NCBI GenBank assembly: GCA_963989385.1
Contig: OZ022503.1
Location: 90,034,638-90,098,637, forward strand
Direction: 5' to 3'
DNA length: 64,000 nt
Source of the DNA: Ctena decussata
Taxonomy: Eukaryota; Mollusca; Bivalvia; Lucinida; Lucinidae
Numbering within the stretch: position 1 is the first letter of the stretch; each line of letters begins with the position of its first letter. The notes under the pieces were generated by a model. The model was not told the DNA's origin, searched no databases, and worked only from the letters and a program-made list of their open reading frames with translations. Below are positions 55,061-61,000 of this stretch, piece after piece. The position numbers and the translations under genes are program-made.

Positions 55061-58000
55061 GGGGGGGGGGGGAGGGGGGGGGGGGGGAGCGCAGAGAGAC
55101 AAAATTTCCTTGCATTTGAGTCTCAATATAGTGCAGTTCACTGATAACTATGCCTTTCTACATTCCCCAAATAAGGCAGTACAGCTTATTATGTTAAGGA
55201 AAGTTTGTTGAGTTTATGGAATATGCTTAAGAGTTACACTATCGCATCTTTCTACACAGCCAAGACTTTTTTCCTGGAACACATTCAAAGTCAAGAAGGC
55301 ATTAAACTGCATGTTATGATCAATTTGAAATGAAAGCAAGCTATGTTTCAGTTCATTTCCTATACTACACTGCACTGCACATTCCAGCATGAAGGAACTT
55401 GGAATATTTTATCCAAAAAAAAAACGTATTTCAGAGCTCTAGATAAGAAGGGTATTTGGTGATAATTAAGGGATAATTTTCTTTATTTCTCATTGAAACC
55501 GAATGTTGTGACCCCTCATCTGAACCGTTGAGACAGTTATAAATGAGGGGTCACAACATATGTTTTTATCCAGAAGTAACAAAAATTATCCCTAATTATC
55601 ACCAAATACTCCCTCTTATCTAAGGCTCTGATATTTAGAGAAGTTGAGATTGAACTGAAGATAATGTTGTATATGTATGCTATGTGGATTTCAATTAGCA
55701 CCACAACAATTAACTCTAACCCTTAATGCGCCAAAAAGCAGACTACAAAATTTATGTCTCTAGAATTTCAAAAAATGTCTCGTCCAAGCGATATCATATT
55801 GAGAATTCAAACACTAAAGGGCAAACAGTGTAGATCCAGATGAGGTGGCTCATTATAAGCCACCTCATCTGGATCTACACTGTTTGCCAATTCAACAATT
55901 TTAATTTTTGGCGCTTTAAGGGCTAATCTATAATCTTTTTAGAAAATGGGGTGGAACTGGAATGTGAGTATTTTTATAAGATGTTTTAGACAGAACTGCA
56001 CATTAAATAGAGAAAATGCATACTCTAATATAACAGAATGGCCCCACAAAAATAGAACCATTATTTTCCGTAAATCCTTCGGCTATTCGCACATATACAG
56101 CAATTCCGACTAACGCGACTTGTGACGCTCTTTTTAAAAACTTAAACTTGAAAATAACCTCCCCTTATCACGTGACTACTTGTATAAAACGGAAGCCGCA
56201 AACAGCTGATTCATATTTCTGACAGCGTGGCTGTAAGGTAAGATCGCGACGCTCGTTTTCGAAGTAATTTTGCAATTTCGAAATTTTCTTTTATCTTTTA
56301 TTGAAACTTTATTGCGTTTGCCAGCTACGGATATAGTCCTAGCATTTTATATTGATTAATTATGGCAAACGAGAGAGACGAAGTCCTTCTCGAAGATTTG
56401 AATGATTCGGAGTTCTCGGGTTCGGCCTTGAAGAAGTGGAGCCGCGTAGCGGTCCCATTATTTCTGTTAACAATTCTTTGTCAAAAAAGAAAGATAAAAA
56501 AGGTAAAAAGCCTTCTAAAAGCAGCACGTCGACGACGGCTAAAAGTACCAAAAATAGTAATGAACCCAAGCCGTCGACGTCGTCGGCACCACATGTAAAA
56601 GAACGTAGTTCTTTTGAAAAATTGATAGACTCATTTACTGATGATGAAATTATGCAGTTAAGAAATATTTTGGGCTTTGAAGACAATTATGCAAATGAAG
56701 AAGACTTTCAGTCTCTTTATGGAGATAGTTTAGAAAATATGCCAAATTTGCACATTAAAGTTTCTGAGGTCTCTGACCTGGAGCTGGCAACAGCCCGTAA
56801 AGTGGCAGGTACAAGTAAACAGTCAAAAAGGGAGCCGTTACAACCTGCAAAGCTAACCCAAAATTTAATTGATGCTATGTTTGAGCTGCAGGAAGCAGTA
56901 GAGCCCAGTCAAAATGAGGAAAATGAAATCTGGGATTTGCCCAAATTAAAAGGAGCAGTTATAAAGGGCTGGCTATTGCTCAGTCTTTGGCAATTTAATA
57001 AATGCTAACTAGTATATCTCAGTGTGCTACTGATGAACGTATTGCCAAATATAAAGTCACTGAAAATTGTGACAAGTTATGTAGCCTTATGGTATATAAT
57101 GAAATTTGGTAAATTATGAACAAAAGGGCTCAGAGTTATGACAAATGCTTCTCATATATATACAATACTTAGTGGCAACTGGTGTTATGCCTATTATTAA
57201 ACTGTTTGAGTTTGTCAAGCAATAGATTGCTGGTATTTTAGAAGCAAAAACACTATTCTCAGATGTTATTTATTTGATGGATCAGGTGTTTCATAATTTA
57301 TCACTAAGAAGGAGATATATGAATAAACCTCATCTCAAAAAGAAATATCAGAATTTGTGCCGGTTTCGGCTAGGTTATTTGGGGATGATATACCCACTGT
57401 GATATAGGCATTTCTATTGCCAAAGAAAATAAGAGAATTTCCAAAGTTTTGATTATAGACCCTATAGGGGTAGAGGTACATGTACATTCAGAGGGGGCTT
57501 TGATAGAGAAATGACAAGGTATAATAGATTCCAGCCGTACCCTCAGTATTTCCAGTATGGTATGTGTAGACCTAATTATATGTTTCAGAGAGGTTTTCCA
57601 TGCCAGATATTTGTGTCAGGCAGGGGCAGAAAGCTGACGGTGTCAGCTATTGTTACATTACCCCAAACTGAACAGTATGAATTTAGATCAAGTGAGTCCT
57701 TTTGGCAAATTACAATGTTGTCATGACGCCTCGAAAAAATTACTAATGATCCTTGGATATTATAAATTATCTCTGGTTATTGTATTGATTTTGAGAGTGA
57801 ACCTGTTCCTTTTAAGATTCCAAAGAAAATTTGATTTTCAGAGGAACAGGATAGATGTTTAGGTTTTGAGATACAAGAAGTATTAAATAAGGGTGTATTT
57901 GCCCATTCTGAACATTTGGGAAAAAATTTAATATATGTCTAACAATTTCATTGTTTCTAAACCAAATGCCAGATATAGACCAGTTATAAACTTGAAATAT

Positions 58001-61000
58001 CTCAATTAAGTTGTTCATTATGAACATTTTAAGCAGGAGACTTTTTAGTCTGTTTTGAAACTTATTCAAGAGAATGTTTATTTTACAAGTATTGATGTGC
58101 AGGATGCATATCTTTTCTGTGCCTATAAATTCAATTTTTTGTCACTGTTTGAAGTTCATTTGAGATGGACAGTTGTTCTATTTTCTTTGTGTCCATTTTG
58201 GCATTGTTTTCTAAGATTTAAAGTCTTATTTTTACTTCGTTTAGGCAACAGAATCTCATATGCTCATATTATATTGACGATTCTCTCAATATGGACAAAA
58301 ATAGAGATGTTTGTCCCTGACATACAATGTCTATAGTTAAGACGTTAGACTCTCTAGGTTTTACTATAAATAGTTAAAACTCGGTGCAGTAAATTGTTTT
58401 CTTTGGCTTAGTGATAGATTTTGTTAAATTCCTCTAAGAGATGAAAAAGTGACAAAAATCTTTAATTTAGCAAACGTTTTGCTGAAAAAAGAAGTGATTG
58501 TGGTTAGGTAGCAGGCATCTTTCTTTGGTTTGATTATTAATATCTTTATTGCCAATCCTGAAGCACTATTGCATTAAAGGTGTTTAGAAAAAGACAAATT
58601 GGTTGGCATGGGTAGTTCAAATTGTTCTGACAATTTTGATAATGAGATGTTTATGTCATCAGACAGTAAGAAAGAGTTTCAGTGGTGGTTAAGTAATGTC
58701 CATCACAAGAACGGGATAAGATTAAGACAGAGAACTGTGAATCTGGTTTGTACAACAGATGCCTCTTTTTTAGGCTCTCTAATATGATATTAACTGTGGT
58801 AATGGTGCAATCGGTGGAGCTTCAGTTTTTTATTAAGTATCCTGAACTATTAGTCATTTTGGCAGTCTTTATATTCTTCTGTGGGTAGTGTATATTTACA
58901 TTTTCAGAGTGTCAAAATGTCCCCAGTTTTATATATTAATAATATGGGCGGTACGAACTCTCTCGAAATGAATAAACTGGCTGGAACTATTTGGCAGTGT
59001 TGTATTGATAGAGATATTTTTGTTTCAACATCACATTTTAAAAAAGTGGTTCTGAGAATCTTTCACCTGTTTTTCTGAGTAGAAATATTTTAAATTCAAC
59101 AGAATGGAAGCTTAAAAAAGAGTTTTTTGATTGAGTGTGTAAACAACTTTTTGTTCCGAATGTTAATCTATTTTTGTCCTGGTTAGACAGGCATTTAGAT
59201 AAGTTTGTTACTTAGTTCCTTGAGGCAGGTTCATATTAAACTGATGCATTTTTCATTTTTCTTGGCAGAATTATAAGCCATGTATTTTTGCACTGTTCAA
59301 TTTAATAGGTCGGGTTGTGAACAAGATGGTCTCAGATAAAGTAGATTAGGCTTTGCTTATTGTCTTTGGATGTCACTGTCATGGTTTCCATTGTTACGAT
59401 CTTACATTGTCACCTTGGTGCAGAAGGTCAGTAGCTCCAATTAAAACATTTATTGACTCTTTGCACCAAGGTGACGTCATGATTTCTTTTCCTGTTAGAC
59501 TGCCCCACCACAGAGTTTTGTTAACCCTTCCTCACAGCAGTCAACTTCATCCACTATCAAAAAGGCTAACGATGGTCGCTGTGATGTTATCAGACAGAGA
59601 TCGGAGAGTCAAGGAATTTCAAGATCAGCAGCTACCCTCGTCAACTTCAGGAGAGATGGAACCAGAAAACAGTATAGTGTGGTTTGGAAAAAGTGGTATT
59701 TTTGCAATATTTTTAGACAAACTAATCCCTTTTATACGTCTGAAGCAAATGGTAGCTTCCTATCTCAATTTTCTTGTGAGTGATGCAAAATTATACTTTG
59801 TAGTTAATTCCCATTAACCATGCGGTTGCAGACATCAAACCTTTTTTGACAATGCATGGTGTTGTTTTCCATCCTTCATTTATGGGTTTTTGAAGGGTTT
59901 ATTCAATTCTTTGTTTCCAAATCCTAACTGAATATATTCTTGGGTCGTTTCTTTGAGGTATTTGAGTCCTCTGGTATCTGTGGAGGAGCTATCAATGAAA
60001 TTGTGAATTCTGAAGTTAACAGCTATGATAGCTTTTTCTTCAGCTCCAAGAGCTCAAGTTTTAGTTTCATTTTATTAGTCTATATGACTGTTTTGAAAAC
60101 AAAGTTGTGTCTTATTTCAAATATCTGTTAAAAACTTTGAAACAAGGGAAAAGTTATATTCTTGAGTTGTATCATTATGAAAATGATTTTTTGTGTGTAA
60201 TGCATACTTTGCTTCTTATATTGTGTATACTAAAAGTCATAGGAAGTCTCTGCAATAGTTAATTTCTTCCAGTTATCCAGTTCGTTCTACCCAGTTAGCA
60301 CCTGTTAACTGGTTAAAACCTGTGTTACATGATGCTGCTGTTGACTCTAATCAGTTTAAAACCCATTCTTATCGTTCAGCTGCTGTTTCAGCAGCCTATT
60401 CTAGAGGCTGTTCTTTAGAGTTGATTCTGAAGTCTGCAGATTGGTCCTCAGCTAGGTATTTCAGAAAAAGTTTTTTGAGGCGTTCTGGGCCAAGAAATAT
60501 GGACTTTGATAAGGCAGTCATGGCTGCAGGTTGTTTACATACATTTCTTTGGTTTACTGCTTGTGTTTAGGACACATGTTTTGACTGAATATATTTTCAG
60601 GAGTAATTTTAGTAGGGTTATGGTATTTTAAGAGTGTATACACTATTAATATATTATGGTTTATGATATTACTTAAAAGAATAGTTTTTGTAACATTATC
60701 CTTATTGCTTTTATTTTATGTTTTGTTGTCTAGATTTAAAGTTGCTGTATATGTGCGAATAGCCGAAGGATTTACGGAAAATAATGACCCCTCATCCAAG
60801 CGTCCGTGAAGGATGAGGGGCATTATTTGAGTAAAGCCGGAGGCTTGAGCACATATACAACCCTCCCCGGTTTGGAAATTTTGATTTCCGATTGTCAGGT
60901 ATTGTCCCGACCCATTATGGTTTTGATTTGCTAGACAACAAAACACGTTATTTAAATTTATGAATCAGCTGTTTGCGGCTTCCGTTTTATACAAGTAGTC

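Noticed and set aside
54830..55141. Proline- and histidine-rich ORF opposite the G tract
   Set aside because: It is a translation of (TG)n and poly-G low complexity with no coding character.
59353..59817. 154-codon ORF as an independent gene
   Set aside because: It lies between RNase H and the recombinase catalytic end of the DIRS element and contains recombinase-type sequence in mixed frames, so it is part of the broken element.
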